64,000 nt of DNA, taken from Alphaproteobacteria bacterium (GTDB taxonomy: Bacteria; Pseudomonadota; Alphaproteobacteria; Rs-D84). Below are positions 51,031-61,159 of the stretch, piece after piece (the first letter of the stretch is position 1; the number at the start of each line of letters is the position of its first letter). Location of the stretch: positions 1 to 64,000 of the forward strand of contig JAFYXG010000010.1 of assembly GCA_017546265.1 (NCBI GenBank), in the 5' to 3' direction. Made by a program: the position numbers and the translations under genes. Under the pieces are notes generated by a model, which was not told the origin of the DNA, did not search any database, and worked only from the letters and a program-made list of their open reading frames with translations.

Positions 51031-53889
51031 TTAATTCATTGTTGCGGTACCCGAAAAATAAACCTTGGGCACGGTTGTTGGCAAAGTATAACAACCATTC
51101 TTATCACAAATCTGGGTTTCACCCCCCTTCATAAAGCACTGTTCAATCTTGGTCGCACCCGCCTCTGATGTGGTTCCCATTGGGCACTGCTTTTTTTCCG
51201 TGGCATCTGGCGGGCAATAATACCCGGCTTGACATTTAGCCCAACTGACGGACAGTGTTTTATTTTCCCCATATTTCCATACAACCATTTGTTCAGCGGA
51301 CAGCACATCTTCGGTTCCACTGACAGCCCAGCCGGCAAAGTCCCTGCCCTGATTTTTACACGCACTGTCCCCAGTTGGAATTGGTGCGGCTGTAAAGTCT
51401 GCACCATACTTAATTTTGACCTGTTCAGGTGGGGTTCCCGTACACTTATCACCAAACTCGGCCGTACACCCACATGAATATGTCACGGTATACTCCGCAA
51501 CCTCCCACTTGGCATACAGTGTTGTATCCGCAGACACCGTTTTATACATATCATCCAAAATGCGACCAAATTCACTAACATATTGGGTACCTTCCCCATT
51601 ACGTTCGGTATAATACCCCATAAACTTATACCCCTTCCGATCACGTGGGTAAACTATCTTAGAACCATTTTGAGCATGCTCAATTGCATTCGATAAAGTA
51701 TTACCATCGCGTTCACGATAATATCTTACACCGCTATCGGTGACGGTATCATAATAGTAAAAAAACTTCGTATTTCCCGCATTCATACCTGTCGTATCTT
51801 CCAAATCCAAATTCAGTGTCACAGTAATTGGCTTCCCCGTCCAGAATGCATACAGGGTGGATTCTGTTCCCGTTGTCGGCACCAATTTATATAACCCACT
51901 GATTGTTGCCCCGGCAATATATTGGGTTCCACCCCCATTGACTGCGGTCCAATATCCACCGAATGTAAATCCTGTACGTGTTGGCGGTGTAATTGAACTG
52001 ATTTGCCCGGTCAGGGTTGTACCACTTTGTCCAGTATAATATTTTTCTGTGTTATAGTAATAGTATATTTGCCGTGGCGATGCGGCGGTTGTCGCCGATT
52101 GGTCATCCAGTTTCGCACTGTATATTTTCAGTTCGCATGCCCATGTATCCAAATTTGCTGAATATCCCTCGGGACAGGAAAAATTCGGAATATAACAACG
52201 GGACACTTCTGTATCTGGTATACATGTACCACCAGGATAATATTCTTTTCCCTTGGTTGTGCCACCAATTGGCGTCCCACATGTTGCCTTGTCCGGGCAA
52301 TCACAGTGTTTCCCATACGGGCACGGTGCATTTACATCATTTGTACAATTTACCGAACATTCTTTGTAACAGAATTTACGTTGAGCCTCTTCCTCACCAT
52401 CCCTGTATTCGGTGCTATAACTACCCTGCCATGGACTGCCCAATTTGCTGGCACAAGAAACAGAACTTGCCTGATACGGGCAAAGACACATTCCACCAGG
52501 CACAGAACAGAAACTATCACCATCGTACTGAACGCCACTACATTTATATTCGGTATTCATGGTTGTATTATCACACAAAACACCACCTGGGCATGAAGTC
52601 CGGTCGATATCAGTACAGGTTTCGGTACATTCCGTAAATCTGTCCGGCAATTTACATTGCTCTATTGACCCATCACAACAACGATGTTGTAAAATATCCC
52701 ATGAATCACCATAGGGCTCTACCACAAAGCAGCCATCAGACAAACCACCACATGCCTCTGACCATTTTTCACTCATTTCATCCCAATCATATCCCAAATT
52801 GATAATAGATGACTTATTGGAATTCAAATATGATTGACATGTTTCATATATACAACTTTCTTCGCCCACCGACCCCGCAGACGCATACGTATATGATGGA
52901 CAAGACGTACACTGTGTCGCCCCAGTTTCCTTATTTGTATACCTGTTTGCATTACATGACAGGCAAGATGTCTGCCCCAGTATATTTGTATATGTCCCTT
53001 TTGCACATGCAGGACACGGGGTCGTACGCGCAGTTGTATTACTGGCGGTTCCTGCTGCACACTGTGTACAGTTTGCGTTTGACGTCCCCGTCACATCGGC
53101 ATACGAACCTGCTGGGCATGCAAACTTTGTCGCATTTTGGCAATAGTGCCCCAACGGGCAAATTTCTTGTCCGGTACATTCATTACCATATCCGTTACAT
53201 CCTGTGGCATAGTATCCATCTTGAACCTTGCTGCAACTGCCTGCCCCTTCTGTGGAATAATATCCCGCAGTACATGACGTACAAGATGCCGACCCCGCAT
53301 CTGCAAACGTACCTGCGCGACATTTTTTACACCCAGTTTTTGTTGCCCATGTACCTGCGGGACACTCGTCCCAAATTGCATACAACGTGATATTTTTATT
53401 GAACGCACCGCAATACGCAGTATACGTGGCACCTGCCGGATATTCCGCTGCACCTGTTGCCGTGCTTGCCCACCCAGAAAAACTGTGTCCTGTATAACTG
53501 TATGCATTACTTGCATCTGGCAGTGTAATTGTTTTCCCATTCTCTACATTCATATCCTGGATTTCTTCATCGGTTTCAGATACTTGTTCACCATTTTTAT
53601 CAAAAGACACCTTGCAATATATAGTTGTCTGCTTGTATTCACAGTCAACCGCATATGTTGACCACTTTGATTCAGCCATATCCCCACAACCCTTGCCCGG
53701 CTCTTCAGCCAGATAACACGAAGTTGGTTCTCCATCGCCATCACAATTTGCATACAAAACATCTAAACAGCCGTCACATCCATCACAGAAATCAGCACAC
53801 CTAACAGCATCACCCACACCCGCCGCCCACGCATTCTGCAGACAAAAACCACAAAATAACAACACAAAAATACGTGTAAATAATTTCAT
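51031..53889 (-). CDS. Surface protein with InlB-type repeats and receptor-like Cys repeats (952 aa)
   Basis: Signal peptide 1-22. A Cys cluster (CADFCDGCDGC) starts the mature chain. One InlB B-type repeat (GHSFSGWAS ... ITLYAIW, about 125-175) is followed by GCC2/ephrin-receptor-like Cys repeats (CPAGTWA, C-x-x-C-x-A-G-T-F-A-D-A-G pattern, about 175-345). More Cys sequence follows, then three further InlB-type units: GFTFGGYWTA...LYAFW, GYKFMGYYTE...LYAKW, and a diverged GRDFAGW...LSVSW. Both repeat types are common on secreted adhesins. The C-terminus has C-x-K-x-G-C-Y. The surface site is inferred. GAGAG before the ATG. Confidence 0.78.
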   Translation of the reverse strand: MKLFTRIFVLLFCGFCLQNAWAAGVGDAVRCADFCDGCDGCLDVLYANCDGDGEPTSCYLAEEPGKGCGDMAESKWSTYAVDCEYKQTTIYCKVSFDKNGEQVSETDEEIQDMNVENGKTITLPDASNAYSYTGHSFSGWASTATGAAEYPAGATYTAYCGAFNKNITLYAIWDECPAGTWATKTGCKKCRAGTFADAGSASCTSCTAGYYSTEGAGSCSKVQDGYYATGCNGYGNECTGQEICPLGHYCQNATKFACPAGSYADVTGTSNANCTQCAAGTASNTTARTTPCPACAKGTYTNILGQTSCLSCNANRYTNKETGATQCTSCPSYTYASAGSVGEESCIYETCQSYLNSNKSSIINLGYDWDEMSEKWSEACGGLSDGCFVVEPYGDSWDILQHRCCDGSIEQCKLPDRFTECTETCTDIDRTSCPGGVLCDNTTMNTEYKCSGVQYDGDSFCSVPGGMCLCPYQASSVSCASKLGSPWQGSYSTEYRDGEEEAQRKFCYKECSVNCTNDVNAPCPYGKHCDCPDKATCGTPIGGTTKGKEYYPGGTCIPDTEVSRCYIPNFSCPEGYSANLDTWACELKIYSAKLDDQSATTAASPRQIYYYYNTEKYYTGQSGTTLTGQISSITPPTRTGFTFGGYWTAVNGGGTQYIAGATISGLYKLVPTTGTESTLYAFWTGKPITVTLNLDLEDTTGMNAGNTKFFYYYDTVTDSGVRYYRERDGNTLSNAIEHAQNGSKIVYPRDRKGYKFMGYYTERNGEGTQYVSEFGRILDDMYKTVSADTTLYAKWEVAEYTVTYSCGCTAEFGDKCTGTPPEQVKIKYGADFTAAPIPTGDSACKNQGRDFAGWAVSGTEDVLSAEQMVVWKYGENKTLSVSWAKCQAGYYCPPDATEKKQCPMGTTSEAGATKIEQCFMKGGETQICDKNGCYTLPTTVPKVYFSGTATMN

Positions 53890-53967
53890 TATTTTACTCT
53901 CTCGACCGGTTCATCTATTTTGATTTATTGTGCCACGTTTTTTCATAATTGGTCAAGCCCAAAAACA

Positions 53968-53995
53968 ATAAAAAATCCCCCGATTGGGGGATTTA
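53968..53995 (-). terminator. Terminator of the glycine-zipper Cys-rich gene
   Basis: Minus strand AAATCCCCC, AATC, GGGGGATTTTTT. Confidence 0.8.
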
Positions 53996-53996
53996 A

Positions 53997-56057
53997 TTAT
54001 TCACATGCACCGTGCGATTTTGCCACCGCATAGTTTTCAACACATGCACTGCCCGACACCATACATGCCCCATGCACCAACGTTGTGGTTGCGGCACCCG
54101 CAGGTTTATAATTAAACTGGGCCAATTTACACTGTTCCAAATCTGTAAATGTTGCACAGGTATTCCGCCATGAAACGCAGTCATTTATTGTTGCCGTTGG
54201 TGCAACAACGTCTGGCAAACGCAGATTCCATTTGACATAGAAATCTTTCAGATTGCCAATTGAATAAGACTTTTTATACCCCACCTGGGCCAGTCCATCA
54301 CCCACACGACAGTTAATATTGTTGCGTTCAACAAATGCCGTAATCGCGGTTGCCAGGCCACCAGTTCCCGCACCAACTGCGGCACCAATACCGATACTTT
54401 TACCCATATTTGACTTTTCACCATTTACCATCAGGTCATTAACAGATTCATCAAACACATTGTTCAAGCGTGCTAATTCTTTTTCCGTATCTGCAACCGG
54501 CACACATTTACCCGTTGTCCAACAGTAAATATTGCTGTTTGGATTTTGTTTATCCAGATTCAACGCCTTGAACGTACATTCGCCCGACACATCGGCATTA
54601 TCAACCGCAATTTTGCCTTGATTATACAAGGTGTACAAATACTCCGTACATTGTTGCGGGCTTGTGAATCCCTTGCTCAGACATTCCATAAATACTGCCC
54701 GATTTTTTCCAACCGCAGCAAAACAATCATCCAAATTCTGATATCCTTCACATGACAAATACGCTTCGAAATATTCATCTGCAACCAGTTGTTTTCCCAC
54801 ACATTCCTTGGCGGCGGTCTTAAACTGATTATATTTATCAAACAGTTCTACGATTTCCCCACATGAATCAACATTCATTACAGAATCCAGGATATTGACA
54901 TCTTTGTTGATATATTCATTAACGATTGAAACCGTTCTGTTATCTTTTAAATATTCGGTCAGCATTTCACGATGATTTTGTCTGTCGCAATCAAAATCGC
55001 GTTTTCCATGACCTGCGATTGCACCGACACCGGCACCAACCAGTGTACCACCACCAACACCAACCACGGCAACCGTGCTGGTATCTTTCATCAGTGAAAA
55101 TCCGAACAAATCTTTATCGCAACTGAATGTTTCACCTGCGGCCTGCCACACTTCTGCGGGGCGGTCATCACCAACTGCACCAAACAGCCAACTGTTTGTA
55201 ATATGACTATCTTTGTTATATGCTGCAACACGTATCAGACATGTTGCCGTTGTTGCATCCCAACGAGCATAGTGCCCACGTTGTCCATCGACACCCGGGT
55301 TATTATCATTAACCTGAACCCCCTGGGGATTAGTCTTAATCAGCACATTACCCTGTTGTGAATTATATGCACCAACCTGCTGATTATATTCAGAGGTTGT
55401 TTTACCATCATTTGCCACCGCTGCAAACGAAGGACCATATGTATTTTTATCCAACAGACGGCACGTGTTTTCCGCCTGATTTGGTGTCAACCCCGTTTTA
55501 CGCAGAACGAAACTGTAATATTCCGGTTGTACCCGTCTGGAATTAAAGTCAATCCAAACATCTGCGGCTGAACGATAAACATTTACACAATCACGTCTGA
55601 CATCTGACACACATTTGTCCACCTGAACGGCACACAGCCCCATACCATTAACAATCGCATTCCGCAGGTCTTCATTAAACATATCGTTCAGACCATTTGG
55701 CAACGCACCGTTATTGACACAGTTCAAAACATCAGTCATACAGTTTTCAATGGTATACGTTGAATTTTTCACCCCACCATCTGGACATTCTGGTTCCGGC
55801 TTGGGCTCTGGATTGGGATTTGGCTGTTCCGGCTGGGGCACACCGCCATTATCCGGCACATTTGTAGCAATATTTCCAACCGCACCAATTGGCAATACCG
55901 GCATACTGGGCATACGAGCCCCCCCTGTTGCACCAATTGTGGTTGTACGGACATTTTCACGATCTGCACGTCCAGTGGCCGCCATCGCCGCACACACCAT
56001 CATGCACACCCACAGCGAAATCGCACCAGAATAAAACAGTTTTGATATCTTAGCCAT
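53997..56057 (-). CDS. Exported Cys-rich protein with two glycine-zipper hairpins, 686 aa
   Basis: Signal peptide 1-26, then a Pro-rich stalk (about 75-90, PNPEPKPEPE). The Cys core opens NCMTDVLNC (C-x6-C) and LCAVQVDKCVSDVRRDC. A strand block GETFSCDKDLFG and a Gly-rich stretch (VGVGGGTLVGAGVGAIAG) match the order in the 502-aa protein at 45738. A second Gly-rich stretch is near 565-585 (IGAAVGAGTGGLATAITA). No enzyme motif. GGGGGAG before the ATG. The gene is transcribed toward the InlB-like gene but ends in its own terminator. Confidence 0.7.
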   Translation of the reverse strand: MAKISKLFYSGAISLWVCMMVCAAMAATGRADRENVRTTTIGATGGARMPSMPVLPIGAVGNIATNVPDNGGVPQPEQPNPNPEPKPEPECPDGGVKNSTYTIENCMTDVLNCVNNGALPNGLNDMFNEDLRNAIVNGMGLCAVQVDKCVSDVRRDCVNVYRSAADVWIDFNSRRVQPEYYSFVLRKTGLTPNQAENTCRLLDKNTYGPSFAAVANDGKTTSEYNQQVGAYNSQQGNVLIKTNPQGVQVNDNNPGVDGQRGHYARWDATTATCLIRVAAYNKDSHITNSWLFGAVGDDRPAEVWQAAGETFSCDKDLFGFSLMKDTSTVAVVGVGGGTLVGAGVGAIAGHGKRDFDCDRQNHREMLTEYLKDNRTVSIVNEYINKDVNILDSVMNVDSCGEIVELFDKYNQFKTAAKECVGKQLVADEYFEAYLSCEGYQNLDDCFAAVGKNRAVFMECLSKGFTSPQQCTEYLYTLYNQGKIAVDNADVSGECTFKALNLDKQNPNSNIYCWTTGKCVPVADTEKELARLNNVFDESVNDLMVNGEKSNMGKSIGIGAAVGAGTGGLATAITAFVERNNINCRVGDGLAQVGYKKSYSIGNLKDFYVKWNLRLPDVVAPTATINDCVSWRNTCATFTDLEQCKLAQFNYKPAGAATTTLVHGACMVSGSACVENYAVAKSHGACE

Positions 56058-56156
56058 GTTAAAAACTCCCCCTGTATATTATTATCCCCCATATTATATC
56101 ACACAGCACCAACCAAACAAAGTACTTTTACCAGATTTTTTTAACCGGTTTTCATA

Positions 56157-56184
56157 TTGACAAATGACGATTATTGTCTATAAT
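56157..56184 (+). promoter_or_regulatory. Promoter of the 342-aa membrane protein gene
   Basis: TTGACA, 16 bases, TATAAT. The -10 ends seven bases before the ATG at 56192, so the mRNA is probably leaderless. Confidence 0.7.
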
Positions 56185-56191
56185 AAGAGTA

Positions 56192-57220
56192 ATGAAGCAG
56201 ATAATTGAAACATTAAAGTCTCACAAACACGCAGTCATATGGACGATTTGCTATGTGTGTATTATGTGGGCAATTCTGTATTTCATGTTTAACTTTAACC
56301 TGTTCAGCATGCACCAGTGGCATCGCCTGCTGCGTGCAGAATTGCATGGCTTTGCAGGATTTGTATTTGGCATTTTAATGTTGGCAGCCCTGCCCCTTTA
56401 TGTTGCCAGTACTACTTTAATTATACGCACGAAAAAGCCATTGATAACAATCCAGTTTCCAAAAATAAAAATTCCACAGTTCTTGCAACCCAAAAAAACT
56501 GGTGAAACAGCACCTAGGGCAACAACACCCGCAGCATCAGAAACACCATCACTGGGGCCAGACGAAGAAAACACCCCGGCTGAATTACCAGAAGACCTGC
56601 CGGCCGAGTTGCGTATTGCATTTATTCGTGCACGCAACAAAATTGGCACAGTTCAAACATCAATCTTTAATTCCATAGACAAACAACCTGCAATACAGGT
56701 AACCGATACCCCCACCATTTCTTCCCAGAACACTGAACCTGATACACTGCCTTTGCCCACAGATTTCGACATCGAGATTCCTGATGAATCCCCAGTATTT
56801 ACCGATTTCCCAACATTTACAGAAATAAACTTTGATACCCCGGACACAGAATCCGAACCAACACCGGAACCCAAGACCCCTGAATCCAATTTTGATACAT
56901 TGGTTGACAATTCTGAAATAATAAACCACCTAACAACAACGGGCACAGAATATACAACACACGAAGAATTTGTAATAACGCCAACCCACGTCATTACAAC
57001 ACATTCCGACCCAAATTTCTGGGTTGCGGATACGGACAACTGGTTTGCATCAGGGGCGGTTCGCCCATCACCGATTAAACGTCTAAAATCGATATCAGAA
57101 TCAGAAAATCTGACCCCAGTATTATATTTGGCGGCCACGAACATAATGGATTTGGAAAAACTGCAACCTGAATGGGAATCGGCCGGCATACGAATTATCA
57201 CCAGCGTATCAGATTTATAA
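56192..57220 (+). CDS. Hypothetical inner-membrane protein with a long acidic-Pro cytoplasmic part (342 aa)
   Basis: Two membrane segments (about 16-38 and 52-77) in the first 80 residues, then basic sequence, a long Pro/Glu/Thr/Asp-rich region (about 105-250), and a folded-looking C-terminal 80 residues (WFASGAVRPSPIKRLKSIS, then TPVLYLAATNIMDLEKL and WESAGIRIITS). The last part resembles a small nuclease-like or sensor fold but lacks a decisive motif. The start at 56192 is set by the promoter; the frame's TTG at 56174 lies inside the -10. Function unknown. Confidence 0.65.
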   Translation: MKQIIETLKSHKHAVIWTICYVCIMWAILYFMFNFNLFSMHQWHRLLRAELHGFAGFVFGILMLAALPLYVASTTLIIRTKKPLITIQFPKIKIPQFLQPKKTGETAPRATTPAASETPSLGPDEENTPAELPEDLPAELRIAFIRARNKIGTVQTSIFNSIDKQPAIQVTDTPTISSQNTEPDTLPLPTDFDIEIPDESPVFTDFPTFTEINFDTPDTESEPTPEPKTPESNFDTLVDNSEIINHLTTTGTEYTTHEEFVITPTHVITTHSDPNFWVADTDNWFASGAVRPSPIKRLKSISESENLTPVLYLAATNIMDLEKLQPEWESAGIRIITSVSDL

Positions 57221-57221
57221 C

Positions 57222-57250
57222 AAAAAAAAGAACCGCCAACTGGCGGTTCA
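57222..57250. terminator. Bidirectional terminator
   Basis: GAACCGCC, AACT, GGCGGTTC with an A-run on the left, so it works best on the minus strand for the gene at 57261. Confidence 0.8.
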
Positions 57251-57260
57251 ATTCATTTCC

Positions 57261-60230
57261 TCAGAACTGAGTTGTTGTACATGTATTTGTTTCCTCACCC
57301 CAATCCTTGCAATACTTTTTACCAAACAAGGGATTTTTGGTTTTAATACAATCTTGGGCACGAATACATCTTTCACATTTTAAAGTTTCCCATTCAAATG
57401 TTGATGTAACCGTTTCTTTATAATTCCACTGATTCATTTGTTTTGAACCAATCAACTGCAACTGGCTTGATACATCATCCCCATTTGCCTTTCCAGACCC
57501 TGCATTACCTAACAAGCCAACCCCAGCAACCGCTGCCGCCCCCCCTGCAACCACAGCCCCAGTAGAAGCAGCAAACACACCACCAACAGCGACAACAGAT
57601 AATCCCCCAGTAAAAGGCACCGCCACAACGGCCCCAACAACAGCAACCATAGCCGCAATTTTACCAAATGCACTCTTTGGTGGCTCTGGTGATTTTGGTA
57701 ACGAAGACATATCCGCAAAATTTACACATGCCTGACGTGCAATTTCACGCCGTGCATCCAAAGCATTTTTACCCTGTATTTCTGCCATTCGTTCACCAAG
57801 AGTCGCATAATCCTGCAACATTTTCTCGTTGATTTCATCATAACGCTTATAATAATTATCCTTGGCTTTTTTCAAAGCAGCATTGGCGATAAGCATACGA
57901 ACCTGCTTAGTCAATTCTGGGAAACGTGCCGCATCCGCTGATTTTTCACCAATGTGTGTCCGCACACGACTATCAGCATCTCCTGTTTTCATACCTTGAA
58001 CCTCACGACCTGTCATACAAAATTGCACAGTAGAATCCGCTTCAATTGCATCTACTGCAAGATCAATATTTTTTTGCAAAACCGCCAGCTCTGATTTTAC
58101 TTTTTCCTTTTGTGTCGCCGACATCTCTCCTGCACCAATCTTGGTCAAATAATCATCAACTGTCATCACTCGACCATCATCATCAATATCAACAGCCTCC
58201 CAATAAATCGTACCATCAATAACACCCGCAAACGGCTTAACCGGCCCCAACTGCGTACTAGTCGAACCTTCTACACGCCCCAATTCTGTATCCAAAATCT
58301 GTGACACATCAGTACGGCACGCAGAATAATTTATATCCAAACCGTTACTTGAATTAGTATATTCACAGATTTTATATTCCAATGATCGAGCACCCATTCC
58401 CTCTTCGGTTGTAATTGCATTACAGTTTTCAGTATCACCACAAATTTTAATCATCGCCTCGTCAACCGCCTTTTGACACTGTACCAAGAAACTGTTATCT
58501 ATGTTCAGCATAATCCCCTGAACCATGGTCGCCAGTTCATCATATACCGCATCGCCCTTTATTTCGCTCGCACCATATTTCTGCTGACACCCAACCAGTT
58601 TATCATACGGACACATACGTACGATTGTATCCGTATCCAGACCTATACACTGACTGTAATCTTCTCCGCATCTGTCTTCACTTTGCAAACATTCCTTAAC
58701 CGCTGTGGTACAGGAATCTACACGCATAGATGCCAATCGGGCCAACACATAATCCCATATATTCGATTGTTCCGCGGCACTTTCACTGGATGCATCTATT
58801 CCACACGCATTTAATGGAACCTTGCACAAATTCAACATTGTCCCCGGACGGGTTAAGCACAAATCATAGGAACCATCGGGGTCTTTGGGGTCCATATTTT
58901 CTTTACATGCCTTTTGAAAACATGATGATATATTCCCAACACAATTCTGACGCAGATTGTCTTCTGCTATGATTTCTGCACTTTTTACCTGGGGGGCCAC
59001 TTCTCGCAGAAACGTATCCCAAACCTGGTCTGCAACCGCAACACACGATTTGGTCACCGTTTCACACAGTGGCTTCTTGGACAACAGCGTATCATATGTT
59101 GATGCTGTGATTTCTATGTTTGTAACCGCACCCTTAATCTGATAACTTTTGCTTTTTTTCGATGTAGATTTTACAACATTGGTGCTGTCCATTGCGGCAA
59201 CCGATGCACAGCCCGCAAAATCATTTCCGCACCCAGCCGTTGTCTGCATGCACTTTTTAAATTCAATTGTACACTGTCCCAGGTCATATTTATTCGCAGT
59301 TCTAAGTTGTTCTAATGCAGCCTCTCTCAATGCACGTTCTGCGGTGGACAGTTTCTGCTGACTGGCACTTTTCTGTTGTTTCAGACTGTTTTCATATGCC
59401 GCACAATCCGATTTGATACGTTGTGCATACATCAGTTGCAGCATATCCAAATCTGTACCACATTCAGGAATTTGATTCACACACAACTGTGTTGCGGCAC
59501 GATATAATGCATCCCCCTCTTTACCTGCAAGACTGGACATAGCGGACGAACCGAAAATATCTTCATCAGTATCAAAATCCACCGCCATATCCCACATAGA
59601 CAAATCCAGTGATTTACGTACTGACTTTTTTTCAGACTCCTGCAAAACAGATTGTGCAACCGCATTCGCATTTGCTATGGCAGACTCTGCATCTACCCCC
59701 ATTTCGATTTTTTCCACCCCGAACGTAGCCATTTGATACGACTGTTGATCCAGTTTTTCAATTTCAGCCAGAATACTATCCAGTTCTTCATTTCTATCAC
59801 TGCAGATACAGCGTCCGCCTGTTTCATTATCCAGCATACAAAACGAATCCATACAACCGTCAAATTTTGCCTGACATTCCTCGCTAACAACGATATTTTT
59901 TGCTGCCCCTGCAACCTTGGTACCTGTACCTATCACCTTTTGCGTGGTTGCCGCCCGTGCAGACACGGTCGGTACCTTGGACGCGGTATTGGTTGCCGCC
60001 CGACCACGATTAACAACATTTCCGGTCTGAACGGGTGCAGTTGTCTGGGCACGCGTCCCCGAACGTGCATTCACCGCGGCACGTGCTGCGGTTGTCTTTC
60101 CCGCCTCTGCACTATTGGCCCCCGCAGCGGAATCCGCACGTGCATTACGCCCAGTTGGCCGCGACACAGCCGCATCAGCAGTCGAAAACAACCCCATACA
60201 AACCAATGAAAAAACCAATATCTTTTTCAT
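57261..60230 (-). CDS. Large exported Cys-rich protein, CMD-FC family, member 4 (989 aa)
   Basis: Signal peptide 1-20, then an Ala/Thr/Arg-rich stalk to about 110. The signature is at Cys119, 126, 131, 141, 143 (FDGCMDSFC...CIC), exactly the spacing of members 1-3. The next block YDLGQCTIEFKKCMQ is nearly the same as in member 1 (YDLGQCMVEFKKCMQ). Near the end a Gly/Val/Ala-rich hydrophobic stretch (about 885-930) and a C-terminal CERCIRAQDC complete the plan seen in member 2. AAGGGA precedes the ATG at 60230. Closest in sequence to member 1. Function unknown. Confidence 0.75.
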   Translation of the reverse strand: MKKILVFSLVCMGLFSTADAAVSRPTGRNARADSAAGANSAEAGKTTAARAAVNARSGTRAQTTAPVQTGNVVNRGRAATNTASKVPTVSARAATTQKVIGTGTKVAGAAKNIVVSEECQAKFDGCMDSFCMLDNETGGRCICSDRNEELDSILAEIEKLDQQSYQMATFGVEKIEMGVDAESAIANANAVAQSVLQESEKKSVRKSLDLSMWDMAVDFDTDEDIFGSSAMSSLAGKEGDALYRAATQLCVNQIPECGTDLDMLQLMYAQRIKSDCAAYENSLKQQKSASQQKLSTAERALREAALEQLRTANKYDLGQCTIEFKKCMQTTAGCGNDFAGCASVAAMDSTNVVKSTSKKSKSYQIKGAVTNIEITASTYDTLLSKKPLCETVTKSCVAVADQVWDTFLREVAPQVKSAEIIAEDNLRQNCVGNISSCFQKACKENMDPKDPDGSYDLCLTRPGTMLNLCKVPLNACGIDASSESAAEQSNIWDYVLARLASMRVDSCTTAVKECLQSEDRCGEDYSQCIGLDTDTIVRMCPYDKLVGCQQKYGASEIKGDAVYDELATMVQGIMLNIDNSFLVQCQKAVDEAMIKICGDTENCNAITTEEGMGARSLEYKICEYTNSSNGLDINYSACRTDVSQILDTELGRVEGSTSTQLGPVKPFAGVIDGTIYWEAVDIDDDGRVMTVDDYLTKIGAGEMSATQKEKVKSELAVLQKNIDLAVDAIEADSTVQFCMTGREVQGMKTGDADSRVRTHIGEKSADAARFPELTKQVRMLIANAALKKAKDNYYKRYDEINEKMLQDYATLGERMAEIQGKNALDARREIARQACVNFADMSSLPKSPEPPKSAFGKIAAMVAVVGAVVAVPFTGGLSVVAVGGVFAASTGAVVAGGAAAVAGVGLLGNAGSGKANGDDVSSQLQLIGSKQMNQWNYKETVTSTFEWETLKCERCIRAQDCIKTKNPLFGKKYCKDWGEETNTCTTTQF

Positions 60231-60366
60231 AAACAATCCCTTCCAATTTATTACATTTTATCACAGCCCGGCATATTTTCCAAAGGCAAAATTCACCAAC
60301 ATTGAATTCCTGAAAAAATGCACTATGTATAACAAGATGGGGCAACAAACCAAAGGAGTGTTCACA

Positions 60367-61149
60367 ATGACACAATATGCAGAATACGAACGCCTGGACA
60401 CCAGTCTGGCACCGGCATACATCAACACCAACGAAGACCTGCGTTGGATAACGTCTGTCATACCTGGTTCCACCCGCGTATTAACCGTCACAGGCAGCGG
60501 AGATCAGGCATTGTTCTATCATCTAAACGGTGCGAAAACTGTAGATACATTTGACATAACACAATTTGCTGGTCTGATTCAGGACATAAAAACGGCTGCA
60601 ATTCAAACCCTGACACACGACCAATACAACGCGTTATTACAAGACCTGTCAGCCAGCACCAACAACACAGAATTTCGCATTCGCAACATGGACCGCATAA
60701 TTCCATTATTATCGCCCCAGGGAAAACATATGCTGATTCAACCATTACCATTTTATCGTTTTCTTGGTGGCAGTTATAATCAACAATCAAACCCCACCGC
60801 CCAGGAATACGAACGCCTGCAGACAACATTAACAAAACCATTCAAGTTTATTCATACCCCATTGAATAAATTGCACAGCCACCTGCATGGTCAGTATAAC
60901 ATTATCAACATATCGAACATATTTGACTATTGCTATACACCTGCGGAAAAGGTACAGATTATGCAGACACTGACACCATACTTGACTGTTGGCGGTCGCT
61001 TTTTATACCTGCCCCAGGCAAACAGTCTGGACTTCAGCCATGTAAACATTATAAATCAAAAGACTGGCACCCAACTGGCATATGAAAAAACACTAACGAA
61101 TCCACGCGATAAATGGTCCCAGATAATATGCCTGCAACGCACCCGCTAA
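60367..61149 (+). CDS. Putative SAM-dependent methyltransferase (DUF3419-like), 260 aa
   Basis: Motif I of class I methyltransferases is seen as VLTVTGSGDQALFYHLNGAK followed by VDTFDIT (residues about 38-65), with the acidic Asp that would hold the SAM ribose. Later parts include NIINISNIFDYC (motif IV-like region) and LTVGGRFLYLPQ. The arrangement resembles DUF3419 proteins. Substrate unknown. The ATG at 60367 has AAAGGAG eight bases upstream; the open frame to 60115 runs over the divergent gene and is rejected. Confidence 0.65.
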   Translation: MTQYAEYERLDTSLAPAYINTNEDLRWITSVIPGSTRVLTVTGSGDQALFYHLNGAKTVDTFDITQFAGLIQDIKTAAIQTLTHDQYNALLQDLSASTNNTEFRIRNMDRIIPLLSPQGKHMLIQPLPFYRFLGGSYNQQSNPTAQEYERLQTTLTKPFKFIHTPLNKLHSHLHGQYNIINISNIFDYCYTPAEKVQIMQTLTPYLTVGGRFLYLPQANSLDFSHVNIINQKTGTQLAYEKTLTNPRDKWSQIICLQRTR

Positions 61150-61159
61150 ACAGAAATAA

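Noticed and set aside
60115-61149. 344-aa extended methyltransferase
   Set aside because: The extension is antisense to the signal-peptide end of the gene at 57261-60230; AAAGGAG marks 60367 as the start.
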